Part shown: positions 27,164 to 35,689 of the stretch, piece by piece
How positions within the stretch are numbered: position 1 is the first letter of the stretch
Layout: the number at the start of each line of letters is the position of its first letter
Assembly (NCBI RefSeq): GCF_947488185.1
Contig: NZ_CANKYM010000005.1
Location: 186,001-250,000 of the forward strand
Source: an uncultured Roseobacter sp.
Lineage (GTDB): Bacteria > Pseudomonadota > Alphaproteobacteria > Rhodobacterales > Rhodobacteraceae
Reading direction: 5' to 3'
Length of the DNA stretch: 64,000 bases
Position numbers and translations under genes: made by a program
Notes under the pieces: generated by a model
Database searches by the model: none
Seen by the model: only the letters and a program-made list of their open reading frames with translations
Told to the model about the DNA's origin: nothing

Positions 27164-28752
27164 CCGCACGGTGGGATGCTCTGCGCGCCCGCTTTGACGA
27201 AACAAAAGAGCGGTCGATCCTCTCTCTCTTTGAAACGCCGGATCGGGCGGGGCGGTTCAGCGCGCAGACCGGGGATATGCTTTTTGATTATTCCAAGACG
27301 AACATCGACGCGGCGACCCGCGCGGCGCTGATCGACCTGGTTGAAGCGGCTGGTGTTGCAGAGAAACGCGAGGCCATGTTCACGGGCGCGCCCATCAACG
27401 ACACCGAAGGGCGCGCGGTCCTGCACACCGCCTTGCGCAATCTCGATGGCGGGCCCGTTCTGGTGGACGGTTTCGATGTCATGCCTGACGTGCTGGCGAC
27501 TTTGGACCGGATGCGGATCTACGCCAATCACGTCCGGGACAGCGAGATCACGGATGTGGTGAACATCGGCATCGGCGGATCCGATCTGGGGCCTGCGATG
27601 GCGGTCGAGGCGCTCTCGCCCTATCACGACGGGCCGCGCTGCCACTTTGTCTCCAATGTGGACGGCGCACATATCGCCGATACGTTGCGCGGGCTGGATG
27701 CCAAAACGACGCTGGTGATCGTGGCCTCCAAGACGTTCACGACGATCGAGACGATGACAAATGCCCGAACGGCGAAAGCCTGGATGCAGGATCACGGTGG
27801 TGATCCCTCGGCCCAGTTTGCGGCTCTGAGCACCTCCGACGAGAAAACCCGGGACTTCGGCATCCCGGCGGAACGTGTCTTCGGGTTCGAGGATTGGGTC
27901 GGCGGGCGCTATTCGGTCTGGGGGCCGATTGGCCTGTCACTAATGATCGCCATTGGGCCCAAGGGATTCGACGCTTTCCTGCGGGGTGGCCAAGACATGG
28001 ACAGGCACTTCCGCGCCGCCGCATGGGCAGAGAACCTGCCGGTCATGCTGGCGCTGGTGGGCCTTTGGCATGCGCAGGTTTGTGGCCACGCCAGCCGTGC
28101 GGTTTTGCCCTACGATCAGCGGTTGGCGAAGCTGCCCGATTACTTGCAGCAACTTGAAATGGAATCGAACGGCAAGGGTGTGCAGATGGATGGCACGCCC
28201 GTCTCGGTCCCAAGTGGTCCGGTGGTTTGGGGCGCGGCAGGGACAAACGGGCAGCACGCGTTTTATCAGCTGATCCATCAGGGCACGCGCGTGATCCCCT
28301 GCGAGTTCATGATCGCGGCGGAGGGGCACGAGGCAGAACTGGCACATCATCATCAGCTGCTGATTGCGAATTGTCTGGCCCAATCCGAAGCCCTGATGCG
28401 GGGCCGCAGTCTTGATGAGGCGCGTGAAAAGATGCGGGCGGCGGGTTTTACGGGGGATGAGCTTGAGCGGCAGGCACATCACCGCGTCTTCACGGGGAAC
28501 CGCCCCTCGACAACACTGGTCTACCCGCAGCTCGACCCCTTCACGCTGGGTCAGATCGTGGCGCTTTATGAGCATCGCGTTTTTGTCGAGGGAGTGGTCC
28601 TGGGCATCAACTCCTATGATCAATGGGGGGTTGAGTTGGGCAAGGAATTGGCGACGTCCCTGCAACCTGTCGTCGAGGGATCCGCCGATCCGCAGGGCAA
28701 GGATGGGTCAACTGCCCAGTTGGTCACCTTTATCAGACGCCATCAATCCTGA
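27160..28752 (+). CDS. pgi: Glucose-6-phosphate isomerase
   Basis: A 530-residue isomerase linking fructose 6-phosphate to glucose 6-phosphate. PGI signatures: NIGIGGSDLGPAMA, VASKTFTTIETM, FGFEDWVGGRYSVWGPIGLS, and the C-terminal YEHRVFVEGVVLGINSYDQWGVELGK. Two starts compete: ATG 27160, overlapping the pgl stop (ATGA), and TTG 27151, which has GGAAGGAA at a 7-base spacing. I chose the ATG because of the coupling pattern in this operon. A large palindrome lies directly after the stop. Confidence 0.96.
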   Translation: MTARWDALRARFDETKERSILSLFETPDRAGRFSAQTGDMLFDYSKTNIDAATRAALIDLVEAAGVAEKREAMFTGAPINDTEGRAVLHTALRNLDGGPVLVDGFDVMPDVLATLDRMRIYANHVRDSEITDVVNIGIGGSDLGPAMAVEALSPYHDGPRCHFVSNVDGAHIADTLRGLDAKTTLVIVASKTFTTIETMTNARTAKAWMQDHGGDPSAQFAALSTSDEKTRDFGIPAERVFGFEDWVGGRYSVWGPIGLSLMIAIGPKGFDAFLRGGQDMDRHFRAAAWAENLPVMLALVGLWHAQVCGHASRAVLPYDQRLAKLPDYLQQLEMESNGKGVQMDGTPVSVPSGPVVWGAAGTNGQHAFYQLIHQGTRVIPCEFMIAAEGHEAELAHHHQLLIANCLAQSEALMRGRSLDEAREKMRAAGFTGDELERQAHHRVFTGNRPSTTLVYPQLDPFTLGQIVALYEHRVFVEGVVLGINSYDQWGVELGKELATSLQPVVEGSADPQGKDGSTAQLVTFIRRHQS

Positions 28753-28757
28753 TCAAA

Positions 28758-28831
28758 GGTGGCCTAAAGCCCACGTTACCTGCTGGCTGAAACGCTTTCG
28801 ATTGGCAGGTAGGGTGGGCTTTAGGCCAACC
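28758..28831. repeat. Large imperfect palindrome, REP-like or bidirectional terminator
   Basis: Perfect 14-bp arms GGCCTAAAGCCCAC (28761-28774) and GTGGGCTTTAGGCC (28814-28827) continue, after a 2-nt interruption, into a further 7 bp (TACCTGC/GCAGGTA), leaving a 21-base loop. It fills the whole gap between two convergent stop codons. The half-site GTAGGGTGGGCTTTAGGCC resembles the widespread GTAGGGTGGGC-type REP palindromes. There is no T run on either side. Confidence 0.7.
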
Positions 28832-29314
28832 TCAGCGATGCGGTCGTGCGCCGTCGATATCGATCATTTTCTGCCGCACGTCCTCGGGGATCGGATAGCG
28901 GCCTGATCCGTCCGCATTCAGCAATACCAGCACACAGTCAAACGTAGCGCGCAGCGTACCGCCAGCCCAAAGCGTCTGCGCCAGTGAAAACGACGTGGTA
29001 CGGAACGCGATGCAGCCGCAGGTCACCACATAGTCTTCATCCATGCGCATTTCCTGCCGGTAGTGGATTTGGCCTGACCGGATCACGATCCGCGGGTCAT
29101 CTCCACTGCCCATGTAACGCGACAAGCCCCAATCCTGCGTGTACTTGATGCGCAGCCTTTCAAACCAATGCATATAGACCGCATTGTTCACGTGATTGAG
29201 AACATCCAGCTCTGAAAATCGCACCCGGTCCGCCATTGCGAGCGGCGCCGGCGGATCAATGCCAAGCGCCAATTGGCGCTCAAGGGAAAGCGGCGTGTGA
29301 TATTGAAGGGTCAT
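28832..29314 (-). CDS. Acyl-CoA thioesterase, hot-dog fold (4HBT type)
   Basis: A 160-residue YbgC/FadM-like thioesterase. VRFSELDVLNHVNNAVYMHWFERLR contains the Asp-x-x-x-H-x-N active-site pattern of the 4-hydroxybenzoyl-CoA thioesterase class. The ATG at 29314 has GGGAGC upstream. It is divergent from the fatty-acyl-CoA ligase gene at 29442 (127-base gap), so the two may act on related acyl-CoAs. Confidence 0.85.
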   Translation of the reverse strand: MTLQYHTPLSLERQLALGIDPPAPLAMADRVRFSELDVLNHVNNAVYMHWFERLRIKYTQDWGLSRYMGSGDDPRIVIRSGQIHYRQEMRMDEDYVVTCGCIAFRTTSFSLAQTLWAGGTLRATFDCVLVLLNADGSGRYPIPEDVRQKMIDIDGARPHR

Positions 29315-29441
29315 ACCGCTCCCTTACGCACCGGGAGTGAATTTGCCAAGACTTGCCAGCGCGCGGCCCTCAAGGCAGGGTAGGGGACGGGCCTGCACCT
29401 GCGCTCCGTATACACAGACCGACGCGTGACGGGAGATCACA

Positions 29442-31061
29442 ATGCTTGGCCAGATGATGACAGCCCCTTTGCTGATTTCTTCGCTCATCGATCATGCGGC
29501 GCGCTATCACGGCGACACGCCAATCGTCTCCGTCAACACCGGCGGTGGGCATGAGACGACCAGCTGGGGCGCGGTGGCCCGCAACGTAAAACAACTGGCC
29601 AGCGCCCTGGATAGCCTCGGGCTGAAACCTCAGACCCGCTGCGCCACGATCGCCTGGAACAACCGGCGGCATCTGGAGATATACTTCGGTGTGTCCGGCG
29701 GCGGCTTTGTCTGTCACACGATCAACCCGCGCCTCTTCCCGGATCAGCTTGTGTATATCATCAACCATGCTGAGGATGAGGTGCTGTTCATCGACAGCAC
29801 TTTTGTCCCGCTGGTGGCGTCCATCCGCGACCAGCTGACCACGCTGAAACACATCGTGCTGCTGGAAGACACCGTGGGTGCAGCGGCCGAAACACTGCCA
29901 GACCTCATCGCCTATGACGATCTGCTGGCCCAGGGGGACGCGAAGTATCAATACCCGCAGTTCGACGAATTGACCGCGTCGAGCCTCTGCTACACCTCCG
30001 GCACCACCGGGAACCCCAAGGGTGTGCTTTTCTCGCACCGGTCCACCGTGCTGCACAGCCTTGCCTGCAACCTGAAGGACAGCCTCGGGTTTTCAGCGAT
30101 GGATGTGGTGTTGCCGGTTGTGCCGATGTTCCATGTCAACGCCTGGGGCACGCCCTACGCCTGTGCCATGGTCGGGGCGCGGATGGTGCTGCCCGGTCCG
30201 GGGCTCGATGGCCCGTCGCTGGTGGCGCTGATCGACACGCATAAGGTCTCCATCGCTCTGGGCGTGCCCACCATCTGGCTGGGCCTGCTGGGCGAGGCAA
30301 AAAAGGCGGGCAGTGCCCTGAGCAGTCTGCAACGCACGGTTGTCGGCGGCTCTGCCTGTCCGCCTTCGATGATCGCAGCGTTCCGCGACACCTTCGGGGT
30401 GGAGACCATCCACGCCTGGGGCATGACGGAGATGTCACCCATTGGCTCTGTCAATCAGCCGCTGGCCAAACATCTGGATCTTGAGACCCAAGCGTTGCAC
30501 CGGCTGCGTGAAAATCAGGGGCGACCGCCCTGGGGCGTCGAACTGACGATTGTCGATGAGGCCGGACACCCTCTGCCACATGACGGCAAGACGCAGGGCG
30601 AATTGCTGGTGCGCGGGCATTTCATTCTCGATGCCTATTTCCGCGCGACATCGCACGAAACCCTGCAGAACGGCTGGTTCAACACAGGTGACATCGCCAC
30701 GCTGGACCCGGAGGGCTATCTGACCATCCGCGACCGGTCCAAGGACATCATCAAATCAGGGGGCGAATGGATCAGCTCGGTAGAGCTTGAAAACATCGCG
30801 ATCGCCCACCCGCACCTCAGCGATGCCGCGGTGATCGGCGCACCCCATCCCAAATGGGACGAACGGCCGGTGCTGGTTGCGGTCAAGGCGGAAGGCGTGG
30901 AGCCGGACGCGGATGACCTGCTGGCCTTCTTCGAGGGCAAGATCGCCAAGTGGCAGATCCCTGACAAGGTCGTCTTCACCGACGCGCTGCCGCGCAATGC
31001 CACGGGAAAGGTGCTGAAACGTGACTTGCGGGACACTTTTGCAAAGATCTTACTGACGTAA
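29442..31061 (+). CDS. Fatty-acyl-CoA ligase (medium/long chain)
   Basis: A 539-residue ANL ligase. ATP-binding motif SSLCYTSGTTGNPKGVLFSHRS, A5 motif HAWGMTEMSPIG, A7 GWFNTGDIATLD, A8 RSKDIIKSGGEWISSVELEN and the A10 lysine in PRNATGKVLKRDLRD are complete. It is most similar in pattern to AlkK-type medium-chain enzymes used in beta-oxidation. The chain length cannot be set from sequence alone. GGGAG precedes the ATG. Confidence 0.9.
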   Translation: MLGQMMTAPLLISSLIDHAARYHGDTPIVSVNTGGGHETTSWGAVARNVKQLASALDSLGLKPQTRCATIAWNNRRHLEIYFGVSGGGFVCHTINPRLFPDQLVYIINHAEDEVLFIDSTFVPLVASIRDQLTTLKHIVLLEDTVGAAAETLPDLIAYDDLLAQGDAKYQYPQFDELTASSLCYTSGTTGNPKGVLFSHRSTVLHSLACNLKDSLGFSAMDVVLPVVPMFHVNAWGTPYACAMVGARMVLPGPGLDGPSLVALIDTHKVSIALGVPTIWLGLLGEAKKAGSALSSLQRTVVGGSACPPSMIAAFRDTFGVETIHAWGMTEMSPIGSVNQPLAKHLDLETQALHRLRENQGRPPWGVELTIVDEAGHPLPHDGKTQGELLVRGHFILDAYFRATSHETLQNGWFNTGDIATLDPEGYLTIRDRSKDIIKSGGEWISSVELENIAIAHPHLSDAAVIGAPHPKWDERPVLVAVKAEGVEPDADDLLAFFEGKIAKWQIPDKVVFTDALPRNATGKVLKRDLRDTFAKILLT

Positions 31062-31143
31062 GGCTCTTTTAACCCAAAGGTCCGACAAAGTGCCTTAGAA
31101 GAGTTTCTACCTGTGATTACACTTTCGTCCCCGGAGACACGCT

Positions 31144-31587
31144 ATGAAGTTGCCTGCCCTGATCCTTGCCGCGGCGCTGCCGACCACTGCGCTTGCAGGC
31201 CCAGACCGTGTGTCGATCCTGCTGGGGTCAGAGCACTTCAATGCCACTGAAGATTTTCGCGAATTCAATCCCGGTGTGTTCCTCACTTGGGAGCGGGAGG
31301 TGTTCGACTATACCATTGGCGTTTTCCAAAACAGCTACTCCAACATGTCGCCAATGATTTCAGTCGGTTATGACGTGGAGGTTGCGACGGAATTCGAGGT
31401 TGGCGTCTTCGCGGGCCTCGCCGTCTACCCCGGCGAAGGCGACCGGTTCGATCATTCCATTGGCGACGTGATCCCGCTCATCGGTCTCCAGGCGCGCTAC
31501 CGGAACTTCTTTACGCAACTGCTGCCCGCAGACGGGCAATCAACGGACGGCGTGCTGACCTTCGGTATCACGTTCGAGTTGGACTAG
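31144..31587 (+). CDS. Exported small protein, possible outer-membrane beta-barrel
   Basis: A 147-residue protein with a clear signal peptide (LPALILAAALPTTALAG, cleavage near residue 19). The mature part alternates polar and aromatic residues (FREFNPGVFLTWEREVFDYT, VGVFQ-type strands) and ends GVLTFGITFELD, with a terminal hydrophobic pattern like a small barrel or PagP-like lipid enzyme. I do not recognise a specific family. It lies alone downstream of the acyl-CoA ligase. Confidence 0.65.
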   Translation: MKLPALILAAALPTTALAGPDRVSILLGSEHFNATEDFREFNPGVFLTWEREVFDYTIGVFQNSYSNMSPMISVGYDVEVATEFEVGVFAGLAVYPGEGDRFDHSIGDVIPLIGLQARYRNFFTQLLPADGQSTDGVLTFGITFELD

Positions 31588-31998
31588 GCCCGACGATTTC
31601 GAAAAATCACAGTGGAATGGGCGACGGCAATCGCGCCCGTAGCCTGTTTTAGCCAGCGACCTTGACGTCATTGACGCCTTTCTCCCCCGCTACGGGGGCG
31701 TGGTGTAAAAAACCTCTCAGGCGATCGTAAAATAACTATTGGAAATTAACCGGAGTTGACCGTCTTCGCAGGCAGGTTGTGAACAATAAGCTGTGAAACC
31801 CGTTTGAGGCTGTTGGAGTGGCGCAGCGTCCAGCGGTACGCCCCAGTGGGCCTCCACTCCCGGTTTTGCGGATACTGTGGTCATAACATCGATGCAGCTG
31901 GATGCCAGCCTTGCAAAGATTGCATCTCAGAAACGGAAAACCTGACCTGCGGACGCTTACAACGGTTGACAGATCTCCCAGGGCTTGACTACCAAGGC
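31588..31998 (+). other. Long gene-free stretch before the TPP riboswitch
   Basis: A 411-base region with no convincing gene. A tight hairpin CCCCCG-cta-CGGGGG lies at 31684-31698 without a T tail. The sequence at 31760-31990 is different in texture and encodes fragments with paired cysteines in both strands, which might be a decayed mobile element, but I do not recognise one. The thi operon promoter must lie in its distal part. Confidence 0.5.
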
Positions 31999-32079
31999 AC
32001 GACCGGGGGCGCCTGATGGCTGAGAAGTACCCTTTGAACCTGAACCAGATAATGCTGGCGGAGGGAGGGTAAAAGTCGC
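31999..32079 (+). promoter_or_regulatory. TPP riboswitch (THI element)
   Basis: Conserved blocks are in order: CTGAGA at 32020-32025, TACCCTTTGAACCTGAACCA, then GATAATGCTGGCGGAGGGAG. P1 can form between CGACC near 32000 and GGT...GTCG up to 32078. It binds thiamine pyrophosphate and should repress the thiM-thiE-thiD-tenA operon directly downstream. Confidence 0.95.
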
Positions 32080-32116
32080 TTCTCCGCGGTCTTCCTTGTT
32101 TCGCCGGTCGGAGAAG
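32079..32116 (+). promoter_or_regulatory. Shine-Dalgarno-sequestering hairpin of the TPP riboswitch
   Basis: CTTCTCCG (32079-32086) is exactly complementary to CGGAGAAG (32109-32116), which contains the GGAG ribosome site 8 bases before the thiM GTG. The left arm directly adjoins the P1 3' strand, so ligand-stabilised P1 could leave this hairpin free to form. This indicates translational rather than terminator control. Confidence 0.65.
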
Positions 32117-32121
32117 AGACC

Positions 32122-32907
32122 GTGAAGACAGAAGACGTAGTGTCAGCCTTGCACAGGCAATCCCCACTTGTTCATTGTATCACGAACTATGTTGCCATGA
32201 ACACCGCCGCTAACGTCTTGCTGGCGGCAGGTGCGTCGCCTGCCATGGTTCATGCCGAGGCAGAGGTTTCGGATTTTGTACCTGTCAGCGGTGCCCTGAC
32301 CATTAACATCGGCACATTGTCCCCGGCCTGGGTCAGGGCGATGCAAAAGGCCGTAGATACGGCCACAGCGTCGGACACAGCTTGGGTGCTCGATCCGGTG
32401 GCCCATTTTGCGACACCTTATCGTGGCCAGGTTGTGCAGGATCTGATCGCAAGGGGCCCTGCGATTGTGCGGGGGAACGCCTCTGAAATTCTGGCGCTGA
32501 GCGGCACGGCAACCGCAGGCAAAGGGGCCGATAGCGGAGACAGTGTGGCCGATGCCGAGAGTGCCGCCACGACGTTTGCAAAGGCGCAGGGGTGCGTCGT
32601 GGCAATAACGGGTCAGGAGGATTTTGTCACCGATGGCACCCGAAAGGCGCATGTCGCTGGTGGGTCTGAACTCATGCCAAAGGTGACTGCGATGGGCTGC
32701 TCCCTGACCGCATTGATGGGGGCCTGTGTGGCCGTCGCGCCACCTTTCGAGGCGGCCCTGACGGCCCTGTCGATGTTCGGATATGCAGGCGAGCGCGCAG
32801 CGCAGACCGCCAATGGCCCCGGAAGTTTTCAAGTCGCCTTCCTCGATGCGTTATCGCAAACCAAACCTGTCAACTTTGCCGGGGACGCGTTGATCCAATG
32901 GCATTGA
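32122..32907 (+). CDS. thiM: Hydroxyethylthiazole kinase
   Basis: A 261-residue kinase that salvages the thiazole moiety of thiamine. PLVHCITNYVAMNTAANVLLAAGASPAM, the VLDPVAHFATPYR region, AIVRGNASEILALSG, VAITGQEDFVTDG and the MPKVTAMGCSLTALMGA phosphate-binding site match ThiM. GTG start at 32122 with GGAG at 8 bases, the site hidden by the riboswitch hairpin. It overlaps thiE by 10 bases. Confidence 0.95.
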   Translation: MKTEDVVSALHRQSPLVHCITNYVAMNTAANVLLAAGASPAMVHAEAEVSDFVPVSGALTINIGTLSPAWVRAMQKAVDTATASDTAWVLDPVAHFATPYRGQVVQDLIARGPAIVRGNASEILALSGTATAGKGADSGDSVADAESAATTFAKAQGCVVAITGQEDFVTDGTRKAHVAGGSELMPKVTAMGCSLTALMGACVAVAPPFEAALTALSMFGYAGERAAQTANGPGSFQVAFLDALSQTKPVNFAGDALIQWH

Positions 32908-33539
32908 ACCGTGCGGCATTGCGCCTCTACCTCGTCACCGATCCTCTGCTGTGCAAGAACCTGGGCGTGGTGGACACGGTGCTACGGGCTGTCGCTGGCG
33001 GGGTCACGATGGTGCAGCTGCGCGACAAACCTGCCACCACGGCCGAGCGCATTGCCTTGGCGCGCGCTTTGATGCTGGCTCTCAAAGGGACCGGCGTCCC
33101 GCTGGTCGTCAACGACGATCTGGAGGCGGCTGTCGTGTCTGGTGCTGACGGGGCGCATATCGGACAAGCTGATGGGTCGCCCGATCAGGCACGTGCAAGG
33201 CTGGGACCAGACCGCATTTTAGGTCTGTCCTGCGAAACACCGCAGGCCGTGCGGGCCGCGAAAACTGCCCCCGTCGACTATCTGGGTCTGGGGCCGGTCT
33301 TTGCGACCGGAACCAAGAGGGATCACGAGCGTCCGATAGGCTTTGACGGCCTGGCTGCATTGGTTGCGGAAACAGATCTACCAACAGTGGCAATTGGCGG
33401 TTTGAAGGCAGACCATGTGCCCGCTGTGATGGCGACAGGCGTTGATGGTCTGTCCGTTGTGTCTGCCATCTGCGGGAAAACAGATCCGCAGATGGCCGCA
33501 GCCGCCTTCCTTCACCCAGACAACAGGAGCGCAAAGTGA
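32898..33539 (+). CDS. thiE: Thiamine-phosphate synthase
   Basis: A 213-residue ThiE with intact active-site motifs: MVQLRDKPATTAERI, PLVVNDDLEAAV, GADGAHIGQADG, YLGLGPVFATGTKRDH and VAIGGLKADHV. It joins hydroxymethylpyrimidine diphosphate and thiazole phosphate to thiamine phosphate. It overlaps both neighbours in the operon. Confidence 0.95.
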   Translation: MALNRAALRLYLVTDPLLCKNLGVVDTVLRAVAGGVTMVQLRDKPATTAERIALARALMLALKGTGVPLVVNDDLEAAVVSGADGAHIGQADGSPDQARARLGPDRILGLSCETPQAVRAAKTAPVDYLGLGPVFATGTKRDHERPIGFDGLAALVAETDLPTVAIGGLKADHVPAVMATGVDGLSVVSAICGKTDPQMAAAAFLHPDNRSAK

Positions 33540-34336
33540 TCGTGAATGTTCTTTCAATTGCCGGGTCCGACCCTTCCGGTGGTGCTGGGATTCAGGCAGA
33601 TATCAAGGCAATTTCAGCAAATGGCGCGTTCGCGATGGCCGCTGTCACCGCTCTGACGGCTCAGAATACCCAAGGTGTCAGCGGTGTGCACCTCGTGCCG
33701 CCTGAGTTTGTTTCAGAGCAAATCGAAGCAGTTTTTGCAGATATCCATGTCGCCGCAATCAAAATCGGCATGATCGCGAATGCGCAGATTGCCAGCGCGG
33801 TAGCAAGATCCATCAGCGCGCACCCAGAGGTGCCGGTGATCCTCGACCCCGTGATGATCGCCAAGGGGCGGGCTCCCCTGTTGGCGCCGGATGCAATCGC
33901 AATACTGCGCGAGAAACTGCTGCCACTGGCGACGGTGCTTACGCCAAACCTGCCAGAGGCAGCTCATCTGCTCGGTCGCGCACCCGCCGCAAAGCGAGCG
34001 GAAATGGAGGCACAGGGCAGGGCGCTCTGCGCACTCGGCCCAAAGGCCGTCTTGATGAAGGGAGGGCATCTCGATGGCACCCACAGCCCCGATGTACTGG
34101 TCACGTCAGAGAGTGCGCAGTGGTTCGAAGCATCGCGTACGTTAACGCAAAACACCCATGGCACTGGGTGCACCCTGTCCTCTGCTCTTGCAGCACACAT
34201 AGGTAAAGGTGCGGCCTTGCGTGAGGCTGTGACGGCTGCCAAAGCCTATGTCTCCGCAGCCATTTCAGGCGCAGATTCCCTGTCGGTTGGCAAAGGCCAC
34301 GGCCCGACCCACCACTTTGCCGAATTCTACGATTGA
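33536..34336 (+). CDS. thiD: Hydroxymethylpyrimidine/phosphomethylpyrimidine kinase
   Basis: A 266-residue ribokinase-fold kinase: LSIAGSDPSGGAGIQADIKA at the N-terminus, VILDPVMIAKGRAPLL, VLTPNLPEAAHLLG, AVLMKGGHLDG and the NTHGTGCTLSSALAAHIGKG catalytic site. The GTG start overlaps the thiE stop (GTGA). It supplies HMP diphosphate to ThiE. Confidence 0.95.
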   Translation: MIVNVLSIAGSDPSGGAGIQADIKAISANGAFAMAAVTALTAQNTQGVSGVHLVPPEFVSEQIEAVFADIHVAAIKIGMIANAQIASAVARSISAHPEVPVILDPVMIAKGRAPLLAPDAIAILREKLLPLATVLTPNLPEAAHLLGRAPAAKRAEMEAQGRALCALGPKAVLMKGGHLDGTHSPDVLVTSESAQWFEASRTLTQNTHGTGCTLSSALAAHIGKGAALREAVTAAKAYVSAAISGADSLSVGKGHGPTHHFAEFYD

Positions 34337-34346
34337 GGTCTGACCC

Positions 34347-35006
34347 ATGAAACTGACGTCCCTTGCGCCCCTTTTGACGCTAATCACTTTTCCGGCAATG
34401 GCAGAGCACCCGGCAAAGGCCATGTTTGACGGGTTCATTGATCCCAATCACCAGCCATTCGTTATTACTCACGACCCCGGCTATTCCGCGAAAACTGATC
34501 TTGGCGTGGAGGCTGTCGCGTCTGCTGACCCGTTTGGTCCACCCAAAATCGTTGCGACGGATCAGGCTAGTATCATGATCTCCAGCCCCGTTCAGCTCCG
34601 TCTGCAAATCCACGAAGGCCAGCCCTTGGAATGCGTTGAAACCCTGGAGGTGACACTCGACGACGGCTTACCGGAGTTGGACGGCGGTCCGATCTGGACG
34701 CCCGCTGATCTAGCGGGTCAAAAGGTCAACTTGTTTTTGGATGACGTTGAAGAGGTCGTTCTGGACGCGATGCAGTTTATCGAAAATCATCTGCAAGTGG
34801 GCCGCCGGAATCCTGCGGCACTCTCCCTAGAACTTCACAAGCCAAATGAACGCGCCTGGATCGACACGGCGCCCCTTTTTTCGCTGCACCTCATTGCGCT
34901 GGATATTGGGCGCAATATCCGGTTTTGCGCCTCTTTCTGCGTGGCTGATCCGATCACTGGCATCAATCCGGTCTTCGCCATCGCAATTGATGTGACTGCA
35001 TCATGA
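34347..35006 (+). CDS. Unknown exported protein inside the thiamine salvage operon
   Basis: A 219-residue protein I do not recognise. It has a short Sec signal (LTSLAPLLTLITFPAMAEHP, cleavage after AMA) and a soluble mature domain with three cysteines (LECVE, FCASFC) and no membrane helix. It starts 10 bases after thiD and its stop overlaps the tenA start (ATGA), so it is under the TPP riboswitch and translated with the salvage enzymes. A periplasmic role in capturing or processing thiamine breakdown products is an inference from position only. Confidence 0.8.
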   Translation: MKLTSLAPLLTLITFPAMAEHPAKAMFDGFIDPNHQPFVITHDPGYSAKTDLGVEAVASADPFGPPKIVATDQASIMISSPVQLRLQIHEGQPLECVETLEVTLDDGLPELDGGPIWTPADLAGQKVNLFLDDVEEVVLDAMQFIENHLQVGRRNPAALSLELHKPNERAWIDTAPLFSLHLIALDIGRNIRFCASFCVADPITGINPVFAIAIDVTAS

Positions 35007-35689
35007 CTGCATCGCGCTATGGCCACGTCTTTGCGGCGTTAAAGGATGGATGCCCGTCAGCATGGGTCACCTACACACAGCATCCCTTTGTAACCGGTTT
35101 GGGTGACGGGACGCTGCCGCGCGCCGCATTTTTACACTATCTGGTTCAGGATTATGTGTTTCTTGTTCACTTCGCCCGCGCTTGGTCGCTTGGCGTGGTC
35201 AAGGCGGAGACCCTTGACGAGATGAAGATCTGCGCCAGCACCGTGAATGCACTTGTGAACCACGAAATGGCGTTGCACGTGAAAACCTGTGCAGCCGAAG
35301 GCATTGATGAGGAAAAGATTTTTGGAGCAAAAGAGGAAGTGGCGAACCTCGCCTATACCCGATTTGTCATGGATAGCGGGCTACAGGGAGATTTTCTCGA
35401 TCTGATCGCTGCCCTCGCGCCTTGCTGCTTTGGATATGGCGAAATCGGATTGACACTGGCGGTGAATGCCACACCGGACACACCCTATGCCGATTGGATC
35501 GCGACCTATGCGAACGACGACTACCAGCAGGTGATGATTGCTGTGGGTCAGATGTTGGATGCCGCCGTCATCCGAAGGCTTGGACCGGACTACAGGCAAA
35601 GCCCTCGTTGGGCACGGCTGCAAACGCGGTTCACCGTAGCAACAGAACTTGAGGCCGGATTCTGGGACATGGGGCTGCGTGGTACATAA
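35003..35689 (+). CDS. tenA: Thiaminase II / aminopyrimidine aminohydrolase TenA
   Basis: A 228-residue TenA protein that converts formylaminopyrimidine or aminopyrimidine breakdown products to HMP. The LQDYVFLVHFARAW-like helix (here LVQDYVFLVHFARAW), the NHEMALH segment, and the ALAPCCFGYGEIG region with the catalytic Cys and a C-terminal Glu (ATELEAGFWDMG) are present. It completes a salvage set with ThiM, ThiE and ThiD. No thiC or thiG is in the window. Confidence 0.93.
   Translation: MTASRYGHVFAALKDGCPSAWVTYTQHPFVTGLGDGTLPRAAFLHYLVQDYVFLVHFARAWSLGVVKAETLDEMKICASTVNALVNHEMALHVKTCAAEGIDEEKIFGAKEEVANLAYTRFVMDSGLQGDFLDLIAALAPCCFGYGEIGLTLAVNATPDTPYADWIATYANDDYQQVMIAVGQMLDAAVIRRLGPDYRQSPRWARLQTRFTVATELEAGFWDMGLRGT

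Noticed and set aside
31736..32167. 143-codon minus-strand frame over the riboswitch
   Set aside because: It covers the TPP aptamer and the thiM start in antisense; cysteine pairs looked zinc-finger-like but no family fits.
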